The notes: generated by a model not told the origin, from the sequence alone. A DNA stretch of 39,933 bases from Candidatus Poribacteria bacterium (GCA_028820845.1 JAPPII010000020.1:1-39933), one strand, 5' to 3'. Positions 8,466-17,014 are shown, counted from the first letter of the stretch. Made by a program: numbers and translations.

Positions 8466-9380
8466 GTGAAAATACGAATGGTACTCGGTATCCTAATGAT
8501 AGTGTTCACAAGCTGTGGGACGCTAACACCTCAAGAGATGCAGCAAGAACGCCTTCGGTTGATTGAAGCTTATAACGAGGCACGCCAGAGGCACAATCCC
8601 GAAAAAATCAAGCAGGCAGTAAAGGATCTGCTTGTTGGTAAGTGGCAGTATGTCGGATTGGAAGTTGAAGAGGGGAGTGTTAGCGCGAAACGGCAGCAAT
8701 CGACACCGCAGCAGGCGTTGAAATCGGCAACCTCTTTTGTGCAGCAACTTTCTAAAAGCACAGCCGGCAAAGAGGCACTATCTCCTACAATACCTGAACA
8801 GGTGGAAGCACCGGGTCCTCCAAATTCGGAAACAGATGAACAGGCCTCCGCGGAAAATACAACTCGCTTGCCGCGCATTGAAGTAACCGATGAAAAATCG
8901 AGTCAACAGATGTTGGGCGCGAAAGCGGCACTCGTCGCCTCTACACGTCAAAACCTCACTATTGAATTTTTTCAAGATCGCGGCTCATATCATTACAGTG
9001 GCAGCAATCAAGGTAGGCGTGTCACAGGACAATGTTATATCACCACGAAGCAGTACGGTGACGATCCGTTTCCGTATGTTCGTTTTAATCAGCAGACGGG
9101 ACCCGATATGCTTGAATTCCTATTCGGTTCCGAACCTGTAAAACAGATAGCTGCGAAGCAGAAACAGAAAAGAGCCGCGATGCTACAGAATCGCAATATG
9201 GGGGTCCAAGGGGCACGGCGGGCTGCTGCAAAAAAGACCTCTTACGCAATCGCTTCGCTGGCGGGTATTACGGTGACGGAGGATACGCTTTATTTGGTCC
9301 TATATGGGGATATGAAGCTGACCCCCAAAGGTTGGATGCGAACTGGGGGGCTTCGATGCACCTTTAAAAGGATAAAATAG
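8466..9380 (+). CDS. Lipoprotein, copy 3, with a low-complexity insert
   Basis: This 304-residue paralog has the lipobox IVFTSC, the helix EMQQERLRLIEAYNEARQRH, and the core segments LLVGKWQYVGLEVEEG, LTIEFFQDRGSYHYSG, YGDDPFPYVRFNQQTGPDM and TEDTLYLVLYGDMKLTPKGW. It is longer than its siblings. A Gln/Ser/Ala/Pro-rich insert lies between the first two core segments (about residues 75-150), and a Lys/Arg/Ala-rich insert lies before the last strands. SD AAAGGAG is at 8451-8457; GTG 8463 and GTG 8466 are both possible, and 8466 matches the VKI starts of the paralogs. The gene is 13 nt downstream of copy 2. Confidence 0.78.
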   Translation: MKIRMVLGILMIVFTSCGTLTPQEMQQERLRLIEAYNEARQRHNPEKIKQAVKDLLVGKWQYVGLEVEEGSVSAKRQQSTPQQALKSATSFVQQLSKSTAGKEALSPTIPEQVEAPGPPNSETDEQASAENTTRLPRIEVTDEKSSQQMLGAKAALVASTRQNLTIEFFQDRGSYHYSGSNQGRRVTGQCYITTKQYGDDPFPYVRFNQQTGPDMLEFLFGSEPVKQIAAKQKQKRAAMLQNRNMGVQGARRAAAKKTSYAIASLAGITVTEDTLYLVLYGDMKLTPKGWMRTGGLRCTFKRIK

Positions 9381-9402
9381 TTTACTATAGGAGGAGAATC
9401 AG

Positions 9403-10368
9403 ATGAAAATTACACGCTTTTTTATTTTCTGTAGTCTCAGTTTGATATTCACGTTTGCAAGTGCTTACTCAGTTGACGCAAGGGCACCGAAGACCGAGAA
9501 GATTGTGTTTTCATCAAATCGGCGTGGGAATTGGGATATTTATGTTATGAATCCCGATGGAAAGAATCAGGTCAGACTCACTAAAAGCCCTTTAGTCGAT
9601 GTCAGTCCGGTTTGGTCGCCGACGGGTGAACAGATTCTGTTCGTTTCTTATCGGGATGGTATAAGGGATCTCTATGTGATGGATGCGGATGGGAGACATC
9701 TGCGAAGAGTATTTAGGAATTCAGCCCGTAGAAGCGAACCGGCGTGGGCACCGGATGGCGAAAGGATCGTATTCCACGCAGAATTACCCCAATGGAGTAT
9801 CCAAACGGCGACGATACACGGGAGAGATGTGAGAATAGTGGCTTCGGCAGACCCGCGTGGTGGTAACCCGTCGTGGTCTCCCGATGGAACCGAGATCGCC
9901 TATGTTGACGATGTGGGAGGAAGTCGTCGTATCCGCATTGTTACCCTCAATTCGGGTGAGATCCGAACATTTCTACCCAAAGCATCATCGTGGATGTACA
10001 CGCCGGCGTGGTCTCCTGATGGCGAAAGACTTGCCTTTACTTGGTACAAGTGGGGTATCGGGGACAAAGATGCGCTTTTCATCGCCAATCGTGATGGAAG
10101 CCGTTTGAAGCAGATTGGAAAAGCCGTACCCGGTACTTCCAGTCCTGCTTGGTCACCCGCAGGAGATAAAATTGTGTATATGGAGGAAGCCAGAGAAGGA
10201 GATCGTCAAATTGCCATAATTGATATAAACAGTAAAAGGAAAAAGGAGTTAACCCACCGTGGCTGGAACATTACACCCTCTTGGTTCGATCCAGCATTTG
10301 TAACATTGCCGGTTGCGCCGCAACCACATCTGCTAACAACAGTGTGGGGTGAGATCAAAGCCGACTAA
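9403..10368 (+). CDS. TolB-like (PD40/WD40-like) beta-propeller protein, secreted
   Basis: This 321-residue protein has a signal peptide (about residues 1-26) followed by TolB-type PD40 repeats. Repeats visible include IVFSSNRRGNWDIYVMNPDG, VWSPTGEQILFVSYRDG, AWAPDGERIVFHAE, SWSPDGTEIAYVDD, AWSPDGERLAFTWYK and AWSPAGDKIVYMEE, making about six blades. TolB proper is part of the Tol-Pal system, but this gene has no tol neighbours, so a general periplasmic propeller is the safer call. GGAGGAG at 9390-9396 supports ATG 9403. It is the last gene of the lipoprotein cluster, 22 nt downstream of copy 3, and its stop codon overlaps that of hrpB on the other strand. Confidence 0.86.
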   Translation: MKITRFFIFCSLSLIFTFASAYSVDARAPKTEKIVFSSNRRGNWDIYVMNPDGKNQVRLTKSPLVDVSPVWSPTGEQILFVSYRDGIRDLYVMDADGRHLRRVFRNSARRSEPAWAPDGERIVFHAELPQWSIQTATIHGRDVRIVASADPRGGNPSWSPDGTEIAYVDDVGGSRRIRIVTLNSGEIRTFLPKASSWMYTPAWSPDGERLAFTWYKWGIGDKDALFIANRDGSRLKQIGKAVPGTSSPAWSPAGDKIVYMEEAREGDRQIAIIDINSKRKKELTHRGWNITPSWFDPAFVTLPVAPQPHLLTTVWGEIKAD

Positions 10369-12749
10369 GGACGGACTGTCCGTACCTGTCCGCGGAGGTC
10401 GAGTTGCACTTTCCAATTATTCCAGCGCGGCAATAACACTGCAGTCAACGCCGGTTGGCGAATGCCGCGCTGCCAGCGTAAGGTAACCAATTTTTGAGCG
10501 GGGTTGTATTCCACATCGAATTTCGCACCGTTGATGGAGAATTCTTTTGGATACTGCGCTTCAATTTTGTCAATAGTGTCGGGGTCAATTTCAGTAAAGG
10601 TCAGGTCCTCGGCAGAGAGGAGTTGCCACTCTTCGGCAGCCTCCACCCCTAATGTGGTGAGTCGTGAAACTAACCATGCCTGCGGTGTCAACACCTCTAT
10701 TTCCGATGTTTGTACGTCGGGGTTGAGGGCACAATGGAGTCGCCACGCGTCAATTGCGCGTGTAAGGTTTTCACCAACACCTGAGAACAACGATCCAGAG
10801 AGAATCAAGGATGCTACCGCCTCTCTCAACAATGCTCCCTTAAGCGATTGGCGTTCACGTCCGATTTCCCTTCCCGCGTATGTGGTCACTACCTCTGCAA
10901 CAATGTCCTCGCCTTCGCGTCTGGGGGTGGCGAGTTGAGAGGTTCCGATACCCGCATCCACCAAGTCCTCAAAGGCGCAGGGCATAGCCGTGCGTCCCAT
11001 GAGTTGAACGCGCGTGCCTTTCGCGATGCCAACCGTCTCCAAGATGAGGGCAGCGTGCCGCTCGTCGGGTAAAAGTGAATCAGAATCGAGTAGCACTTCC
11101 TCTTGTCCGTTTCCCCAACCTTTCCCTCTCCGCCGTCGAACATACACACAAGCGTCCCATTCACGTCCGAGATACGCAATCAGTGCAGCGCGATCGGGTT
11201 GTAGGGGTGTCTTGTCTTTCATCACGGGTGGCAATCCAAGGAAATCCCTGAGCTGCGTTGCGATTCTGCGGCATTCAGCGAGTGCGTTTCTATGGAGATG
11301 ATGGCGTTTTTCATCGCCAGCGCGCAACGTTCGGATTGCTGTTGTTGCGTCGCAGCCATCTCGGTAGAGGTCTTTTTGTCGGGCTTTCTGAACGGTGGCC
11401 TGCTGTTCCGTCGATAGATCGTTCATGCGCCGCCATAACGGGGCGGGACGTTCCAGTGTAGCAATCAAATCCACGAGATCGCGTCGGAGCGGCGGCGGGG
11501 CTTTAACGAGCAAACGGGCGTGAAGCGGATTGACAGGTAATGCACAAATCTTTGCCCCCGCCGTTGTTAGTGTGCCGTCGTCGGAGAGCACACCCCAACT
11601 TTTCAATTCAGTCTGTGCGCGCACTACGGCGAAGTCAGGGGGTTCATCGAGAAACGTCAGGTCTTGTGGACGGTAGCCTGTTGCGGCGACGGTCAGCACG
11701 AATTGCGTTAAATCCTCGCGCTGAATTTCTGGGGGTGTCTCCTGTTCAAGTTGTGCGTGTTCTTCCCAGAGTCTGTAGCAGCTGCCGGGTCCGAGGCGAC
11801 CTGCACGTCCGCGGCGTTGTTCGGCGGATGCTTGAGAAATCGGACGCAGTGCCAAGACGATACGTCGATTTTGATGGATATGTTGACGCACTAAGCCTGC
11901 ATCTACAACAGCAGTGATACCGGGAAGTGTGACGGACGTTTCTGCTACATTGGTTGCGAGGATAACGCGGCGACGTTGCGATTTTGCGTCAAATGCCAAG
12001 TCCTGTGCACCGGGTGGTAAATCCGCGTGGAGTGGGAGGAGTTCAACGTGCTGCATCCTGCGTAATTCGTCTTGGCAGGCACTAATTTCACCTTTGCCGG
12101 GTAAGAAAACCAAAATATTGCCCTCGGTCTCTTTGAGGGCGCGATGGATTCCTCTTTTGACGCGTTCCACTAAGCGGTCAGCACTTGGTACGACTGTGCC
12201 GCCGAGATACCTCACGTCAACGGGATAGACGCGTCCCTCCGCGCGTAGTACCTGTCCGCCAATAGAACGAGCGAGTTGTTGTGCGGCTATTGTGGCGGAC
12301 ATAATAACGAGCCTCGCATCGCGCCGTTTTTTTCGGCAGATAGCGAGAAACAGGTCAGCCTCTACACCGCGCTCGTGGAATTCGTCCAGAATGATAGTGC
12401 CGTATTGATCCAACTCCGGTCCAGCGGCGTATCGTAAGGCGACCCCGGGTGTGACAAAACGGATACGGGTTCGCGCATCGGAACTGACATCCTCAAAGCG
12501 GACGGTATAGCCGATTGACTGTCCCAATGGTTCGCCGTGCTGTTGTGCCACCCATCGTGCGAGCGAACGACATGCGACGCGTCTCGGTTCAACGACTAAC
12601 ACGGGGACATCGGAGAGTGCTGCGCACCACGGCGGAATTTGTGTCGATTTGCCGCTACCAGTCGGTGCGACAATCACGACAGGTCCTTTTATGATTGCAC
12701 CTTGAAACGTCTCCTTTAGTTCTGTGATTGGAAGCGTAGCTTCGTTCAT
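10365..12749 (-). CDS. hrpB: ATP-dependent helicase HrpB (DEAH/DExH family)
   Basis: This 794-residue protein matches the HrpB family of DExH RNA helicases. Motifs in order are Walker A APTGSGKSTQ (residues 28-37), the DEFHER box, SATI, LATNVAETSVTLPGI, and the arginine motif QRRGRAGRLGPG. A helicase-associated region and the HrpB C-terminal domain follow, giving the usual length of about 800 residues. The frame is open to 12839, but the N-terminal extension looks unrelated. The ATG at 12749 sits 7 nt from a perfect TATAAT with no SD, so translation is probably leaderless. The cellular role of HrpB is not well defined. The gene is convergent with the TolB-like gene. Confidence 0.92.
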   Translation of the reverse strand: MNEATLPITELKETFQGAIIKGPVVIVAPTGSGKSTQIPPWCAALSDVPVLVVEPRRVACRSLARWVAQQHGEPLGQSIGYTVRFEDVSSDARTRIRFVTPGVALRYAAGPELDQYGTIILDEFHERGVEADLFLAICRKKRRDARLVIMSATIAAQQLARSIGGQVLRAEGRVYPVDVRYLGGTVVPSADRLVERVKRGIHRALKETEGNILVFLPGKGEISACQDELRRMQHVELLPLHADLPPGAQDLAFDAKSQRRRVILATNVAETSVTLPGITAVVDAGLVRQHIHQNRRIVLALRPISQASAEQRRGRAGRLGPGSCYRLWEEHAQLEQETPPEIQREDLTQFVLTVAATGYRPQDLTFLDEPPDFAVVRAQTELKSWGVLSDDGTLTTAGAKICALPVNPLHARLLVKAPPPLRRDLVDLIATLERPAPLWRRMNDLSTEQQATVQKARQKDLYRDGCDATTAIRTLRAGDEKRHHLHRNALAECRRIATQLRDFLGLPPVMKDKTPLQPDRAALIAYLGREWDACVYVRRRRGKGWGNGQEEVLLDSDSLLPDERHAALILETVGIAKGTRVQLMGRTAMPCAFEDLVDAGIGTSQLATPRREGEDIVAEVVTTYAGREIGRERQSLKGALLREAVASLILSGSLFSGVGENLTRAIDAWRLHCALNPDVQTSEIEVLTPQAWLVSRLTTLGVEAAEEWQLLSAEDLTFTEIDPDTIDKIEAQYPKEFSINGAKFDVEYNPAQKLVTLRWQRGIRQPALTAVLLPRWNNWKVQLDLRGQVRTVRP

Positions 12750-12756
12750 GGTGGGT

Positions 12757-12785
12757 ATTATAACCGATAGGGGTTTTGGTATCAA
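12757..12785 (-). promoter_or_regulatory. hrpB promoter, leaderless type
   Basis: On the minus strand TTGATA (12785-12780) and a perfect TATAAT (12762-12757) are separated by exactly 17 bp. Only 7 nt separate the -10 box from ATG at 12749, so the first transcribed base should fall at or beside the start codon. No SD sequence fits in that space. Confidence 0.72.
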
Positions 12786-12862
12786 GAGACGTTTGCAGGG
12801 CCATTCAGTTTTCCAATAATTTACATCCGGATGCCCCAACTTGTTGGGGAAAAGTGTGCTGT

Positions 12863-12878
12863 CCCGAATAAATTCGGG
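12863..12878. repeat. Short palindrome
   Basis: CCCGAA-TAAA-TTCGGG forms a perfect 6-bp hairpin in the non-coding stretch upstream of hrpB. Nothing else was recognised in 12786-12980. Confidence 0.4.
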
Positions 12879-12991
12879 CTTCCGGAAGCGTGAAGGCTTT
12901 ACATAGGTAAACTTAACTCTTAAAACTAAATAGCCCTGGCGACGTTTGGTGATATGCTTGACATTTCACCGTGTTTCTGGTATTATAAATC

Positions 12992-13012
12992 TACGCAATA
13001 AGTAGTTTTGGG
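12992..13012 (+). repeat. Left inverted repeat of an AT-rich island
   Basis: TACGCAATAAGTAGTTTTGGG is matched in inverted orientation at 14710-14730 with one mismatch, and similarity continues outward through TATAAT and inward through TTGAAA. The arms bracket the group II intron and the orphan gene. They could be terminal repeats of a non-autonomous mobile element. An outward-facing TATAAT (12987-12982, minus strand) lies just outside. Confidence 0.7.
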
Positions 13013-13091
13013 TTTGAAAATCCTTTGAAAAGCCTCTGAAAATTTGTACTGCTATCGGAAATTAGGACCACCGTCTAAACCAAGATTGTGA

Positions 13092-13810
13092 GTGCGTTTC
13101 AACAGACAATAGCAGAATGTAGGTTTAACTCCTACTCGGTGAACCTAACACCGTATATCTTACTCTAACTGCGTTGCTGGAAACAGCAACGTGGCAAGCA
13201 GGAGAAAATGGCGCATGTCTGCGGACATAGGCGAAACTCATAAGAGCGTCCAAAATTGACACGTCCGATAACGGATGGACACGGAGAAGCGAAAGTTGAA
13301 TATTCGTAAACCTCGTTATTGGTGACATAGATAACGCCTTGAAAAACTATGGTATTCTAAAGATACCTCTTCACAATAGGTATCTAAAAATCGCTACTCA
13401 TTGTTGGCGATTATATTAGGTTGAGAGAATACAGCATTGGGTTGCCCAATGTATCGGGGTAAAGAATACTCCTAAATCCATCTGTGAAGTCTGCTATAAG
13501 AGAGTTGGAAAGAACCTAAACGGATTCCCGTAGTCCGCAAGGTTGAGGAGATTAGGAACTCTCATGAGAGAGAAGCATAATCAGGTGGAGTGCTTTGAAA
13601 CATTTCTGAAAACATTTTATCTATAGAAATGAAATCTTGCGAAAGCCTGCGTCTATAGAAGTCTTAGACTTATGGATAAGAAGTAAAGTAAAAGTGGTCT
13701 ATGACCTAAAGCGTTTATCGCCACACTCGACTGGAGAGCTATGTGCGGTGAAAGTCGCACGCATAGTTCGGAAGGGGTTGTAGAGGGTCGCCCCTCTACG
13801 ACTACCTTAC
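13092..13810 (+). ncRNA. ORF-less group II intron (chloroplast-like type)
   Basis: The 5' end reads GTGCG (13092-13096), the group II consensus. Domain V is clear at 13736-13769: GAGCTATG pairs with CATAGTTC, the AGC triad is at 13737-13739, and there is a GTGAAAGT-type cap and a CG bulge. Domain VI follows (GTAGAGGG paired with CCCTCTAC) with a bulged A at 13801. EBS1 TCACAAT at 13371-13377 is exactly complementary to ATTGTGA (13085-13091), the seven bases before the 5' splice site. The 3' end near 13810 (AC) is less certain, with 13813 possible. At about 719 nt there is no room for a reverse transcriptase, and none is found, so mobility would need a protein in trans. Confidence 0.88.
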
Positions 13811-13843
13811 TATAATACCAATCACACTTGAAAGGAGTGTAAA

Positions 13844-14605
13844 ATGTTTAGGAATTTGTCTTTGGTAATTTTGATTTGCTGTATCGCAATATCTTTCAGC
13901 TTATTCAGTTTAGGAGATGAATCTACATCTACGGAAAAAGAAAATTCCAAAGTTTTAGAATTAAGATTAGCACTATCCAAACTTAAAGCGGAAAACGCCC
14001 GATTAAAGAAAACTTTAGAATTATTCAACAACGCTATTCCAGAATCTGCAACGAGAAGGATTTTACTTAGAGGCACTGCTGGGGACCTGTCATTAATTAA
14101 TGAGTTTGTTGAAGTTGAAGGCACCGTGAGTTATGTAGGTAAGGAATCTAAAGAATATACATTTGGTAAGGGTTACTACACAAATTTAGGAATACAAGGA
14201 CTCTCAAGAGAATTTCTTTTCGCTTCCCCCATTAAATTTGATAAGGGTACACACTTAACGGTAAAACTTCAGATATTAGAGATCGATCATATACATGATA
14301 ACCTGGAGTCTGCACTTATTGATATAGTGAAGATTCATTTAAATCAGAGAATGATCAAACCAAATATATCTTCACCTGGGATTGTAGCAGGATACGTAGT
14401 AGAAGTAGTAGGAAGACAGACAGCTCGTGTAGATGATAAGCTGCGTATAGTTTCTGCGGATGTGAAAATGGAAAGTGGAAAGAAAATTCATATTATATTT
14501 TCTAATCCACCTACTACTGGAATGATCCAAATCTTTGATAAGATCAAGATTAGACAGGTGGGAGAAAAATGGAAATTTATTGAGCATGTAAGCTCGCCAG
14601 ATTAG
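13844..14605 (+). CDS. Secreted orphan protein with N-terminal coiled coil
   Basis: I do not recognise this 253-residue protein. It has a signal peptide or N-terminal anchor (residues 1-25), then a coiled coil (about 30-66, with LELRLALSKLKAENARLKKT). The rest is a beta-rich region containing EFVEVEGTVSYVG and GYVVEVVGRQTARVDDKL, which could be two OB-like folds (inference). SD AAAGGAG at 13831-13837 fits ATG 13844. A TATAAT at 13811-13816 lies at the intron's 3' boundary and may be its -10 box. The base composition is markedly more AT-rich than neighbouring genes, consistent with acquisition by transfer. The intron lies directly upstream. Confidence 0.72.
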   Translation: MFRNLSLVILICCIAISFSLFSLGDESTSTEKENSKVLELRLALSKLKAENARLKKTLELFNNAIPESATRRILLRGTAGDLSLINEFVEVEGTVSYVGKESKEYTFGKGYYTNLGIQGLSREFLFASPIKFDKGTHLTVKLQILEIDHIHDNLESALIDIVKIHLNQRMIKPNISSPGIVAGYVVEVVGRQTARVDDKLRIVSADVKMESGKKIHIIFSNPPTTGMIQIFDKIKIRQVGEKWKFIEHVSSPD

Positions 14606-14681
14606 GCGTATAGTCAAAAGTTGCTATAACTTGGGGCGAACTCAAGAAAGGCATGCAGGTAACAACAGATAAAAATTAAAA

Positions 14682-14705
14682 AAAGTGGGTATTATTGCCC
14701 ACTTT
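14682..14705. terminator. Terminator-like hairpin after the orphan gene
   Basis: AAAGTGGG (14682-14689) pairs with CCCACTTT (14698-14705) around an 8-nt loop. The A-rich run at 14671-14681 would be the U tract for transcripts on the minus strand; the plus side ends only in CTTTC. It lies just inside the right inverted repeat. Confidence 0.6.
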
Positions 14706-14709
14706 CAAT

Positions 14710-14730
14710 CCCGAAACTACTTATTGCGTA
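14710..14730 (-). repeat. Right inverted repeat of the AT-rich island
   Basis: CCCGAAACTACTTATTGCGT plus A is the inverted partner of 12992-13012 with a single mismatch. A TATAAT box at 14735-14740 points outward and probably serves the next gene at 14768. Confidence 0.7.
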
Positions 14731-14767
14731 AACCTATAATTACCAACCTATATTTTGAAGGTCCATT

Positions 14768-16873
14768 ATGTTACAGCAGACATTGAAAAAAAAGACACGA
14801 CCCAGAAAACAGAAAACTTACCCTCTATTTACGCTAATCATATCAGTCGTTCTATGCATCTATCAGTCCCCTACTTACAGTCAGCAGTACGTCGTCGTGG
14901 ATGGGGAGAACGGCGATAGATTAACCGGCACTTGGCGTGGTGCCACCGAAACCCATTTTGAAATCGAGTATAATGGACAGGTGTTACGGCTTCCTGTGGC
15001 AGGTTATAGCCTTGATTTCACGTCAGACACTGCACACGTTCCAGATCGAACCGCTGCAAAGTATTTCCGTAACGGACTTATGCTTTTGGAGTTAGGACTC
15101 CCCGAAGAAGCGAAGGGGCGTTTTGAAGCCGCTATTGAGGAACTCCCAAAGTACCCCGCTGCGCACTATCAACTTGGTTTACTTCACGAAGCAGATGGCG
15201 ACGATGCGAGCGCGCTGGAACGCTTCCGCTCTGTGGCGATCCTTGATGCCGCCAATTATGACCTCGTGCCATTCTTTCAGGCGTTCGGCGATACCGCACT
15301 CGCCAGTGGCGCGTATGCTGTAACTGTGGATAACTATCAGTTAATCCTAACCCATTACCCAGAACACCCATCCGTTCCCGCATTGCGTTATATTACCGGA
15401 TTCCTATTCGTTGAAGAGTTAGAGGATGCAGCTGCAGGGTTGCCACTCCTTGAATCGGCAATCTTACAGTATCCGGACAGACCCGAACACGAAAAGGCGT
15501 TTTTCCTGATAGGAAAACTCCAAGCAGAAATGGGTCGTTTAGAAGATGCCCTTCACACTTTACAGGGATTTGTTGTCCGCTACCCAATAAGCGAATGGGT
15601 TTATGAGGCGCGCCTGACCCGTGCTGAGGTCAATTTAAAACTGGGTCGGATCTCAGCGGCTGCGAGTGAAGCGAGTCTCATCTACGAGTCAAGTATAGAT
15701 GAGACTGTCAAGGAACGCGCGAAACAGATTCTTGATCGGACGCGGTGGACGGTTTACACAGACGCAGACGGGCTGCCAGACAACCAGATACAGGCTATCG
15801 CCAACGATGAAACAAAGTTGTGGATCGGCACTGCGAAAGGTCTGATGCTGTTTGAAACTGCTTATGATAAATGGATACCTATCGAAGATGTCCCCCAACT
15901 TATTAATAGTGCCGTCGAAACGGTTCCGGATGTTAGAGCTATCGCCGTCAACGCGCAAGAGGTGTGGATCGGCACGCGTTCGCAAGGCGCGATCCATTAC
16001 AACAGGTTAACGGGCGAAATTCAGGCGTATTCACCTCTTGATGGATTCCCCGCTTGGGTCAGGGACATCAAGATGGACGAAACAGAGATCTGGTTCGCAA
16101 CCGATATGGGTGCTATCCGCCGGATTCGCCGGAGTCTTGATCCGCCGCTTGTCTACAATGTCCCGAACAGCCAACTGCCAGCCGACAATCTGGAGACGTT
16201 GGTCCTGACACCTGAGAGGGTTTGGTGTGTCTCGGAAGATGGGATAATTGGGACATTTGATCGAGAGATAGAAGAGTGGTATACGTACCATTCAACAGCG
16301 ATTCGAGAAGGTATGACAATCGTCGGGATTGAGACCGCAGCCGAGCAGCTCCTCCTTACATGGTTCAATGCTGATGAGAAGTCTAACGGTTATTTCCGGG
16401 CGGATTTGGATGGTCGAAACGGGAAATCGACGACGCTCCACACCGGCGTAGACGATGAAAACAAACTGAAGAACATTTATATTCAGGGAACTCTGGATAC
16501 TTCGCCTGTTATCGAGGAGCCTATTATCGAAGAAGAGGTCGAGGAATCCTTTGCGGAAGAGACCCCAGAAGAGACTGAGATAGTGCCGGAGGAAGTCGTA
16601 GAAATAGAAGATCCGTCGGAACCCGAATTTTTTCCTGAAATGATGATAGAAGAAGAAGCGCGACCGCTACCGTCTACACCCGAAGTGCCGTTGGTGTTGT
16701 GGATAGCGACGAACGACCTGTTTTATACGCACCACACACGGTCTGGCGCGTGGCAGGATACGACGACCCCTCAAATCGTATCGGGTGAATTGGCAATTCA
16801 GTCGCTTGTTGTGGCGAATAATAGAGCATGGATAGCGACCGCCAACGGATTGGCAACCGTGAGTGTCCAATGA
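14768..16873 (+). CDS. TPR and beta-propeller protein with acidic linker
   Basis: This 701-residue exported protein begins with a basic stretch and a hydrophobic signal or anchor (about residues 20-37). A TPR region covers roughly 95-325, with units such as AHYQLGLLHEADGDDASALERF and FLIGKLQAEMGRLEDALHTL. A propeller region follows with the two-component-regulator type pattern DGLPDNQIQAI ... LWIGTAKGLMLF and VWIGTRSQGAIHYN. A Glu-rich linker (about 575-640) separates the last blade, which ends WIATANGLATV. No kinase or receiver domain is present. ATG 14768 has a GAAGG SD and an upstream TATAAT at 14735-14740. It probably acts as a periplasmic scaffold or sensor. Confidence 0.82.
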   Translation: MLQQTLKKKTRPRKQKTYPLFTLIISVVLCIYQSPTYSQQYVVVDGENGDRLTGTWRGATETHFEIEYNGQVLRLPVAGYSLDFTSDTAHVPDRTAAKYFRNGLMLLELGLPEEAKGRFEAAIEELPKYPAAHYQLGLLHEADGDDASALERFRSVAILDAANYDLVPFFQAFGDTALASGAYAVTVDNYQLILTHYPEHPSVPALRYITGFLFVEELEDAAAGLPLLESAILQYPDRPEHEKAFFLIGKLQAEMGRLEDALHTLQGFVVRYPISEWVYEARLTRAEVNLKLGRISAAASEASLIYESSIDETVKERAKQILDRTRWTVYTDADGLPDNQIQAIANDETKLWIGTAKGLMLFETAYDKWIPIEDVPQLINSAVETVPDVRAIAVNAQEVWIGTRSQGAIHYNRLTGEIQAYSPLDGFPAWVRDIKMDETEIWFATDMGAIRRIRRSLDPPLVYNVPNSQLPADNLETLVLTPERVWCVSEDGIIGTFDREIEEWYTYHSTAIREGMTIVGIETAAEQLLLTWFNADEKSNGYFRADLDGRNGKSTTLHTGVDDENKLKNIYIQGTLDTSPVIEEPIIEEEVEESFAEETPEETEIVPEEVVEIEDPSEPEFFPEMMIEEEARPLPSTPEVPLVLWIATNDLFYTHHTRSGAWQDTTTPQIVSGELAIQSLVVANNRAWIATANGLATVSVQ

Positions 16874-16915
16874 GTTTGTTTTTTTAACAATCGCTCCTTG
16901 GCTGGGTGTCTCTAA

Positions 16916-16962
16916 AATTGTTAAAAGCCCTTCTTTAGGTTATAAAAGGGGTCTTAACAATT
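16916..16962. promoter_or_regulatory. Inverted repeat upstream of fdhD
   Basis: AATTGTTAA (16916-16924) and TTAACAATT (16954-16962) are perfect inverted arms. The interior continues the pairing in part (AAGCCCTT with AAGGGGTCTT). A third TTAACAAT lies at about 16884-16891. It could be the end hairpin of the upstream transcript or an operator for fdhD; the sequence alone does not decide. Confidence 0.5.
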
Positions 16963-17014
16963 AGAATACTGCAAGGACATCGGACGCAGCAGCTCAGATT
17001 TAATAGTTAAAAAA

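Noticed and set aside
9403-10368. Tol-Pal TolB
   Set aside because: The repeats are TolB-like, but tolQRA and pal are absent, and the N-terminal TolB domain is not evident, so only a general propeller is called.
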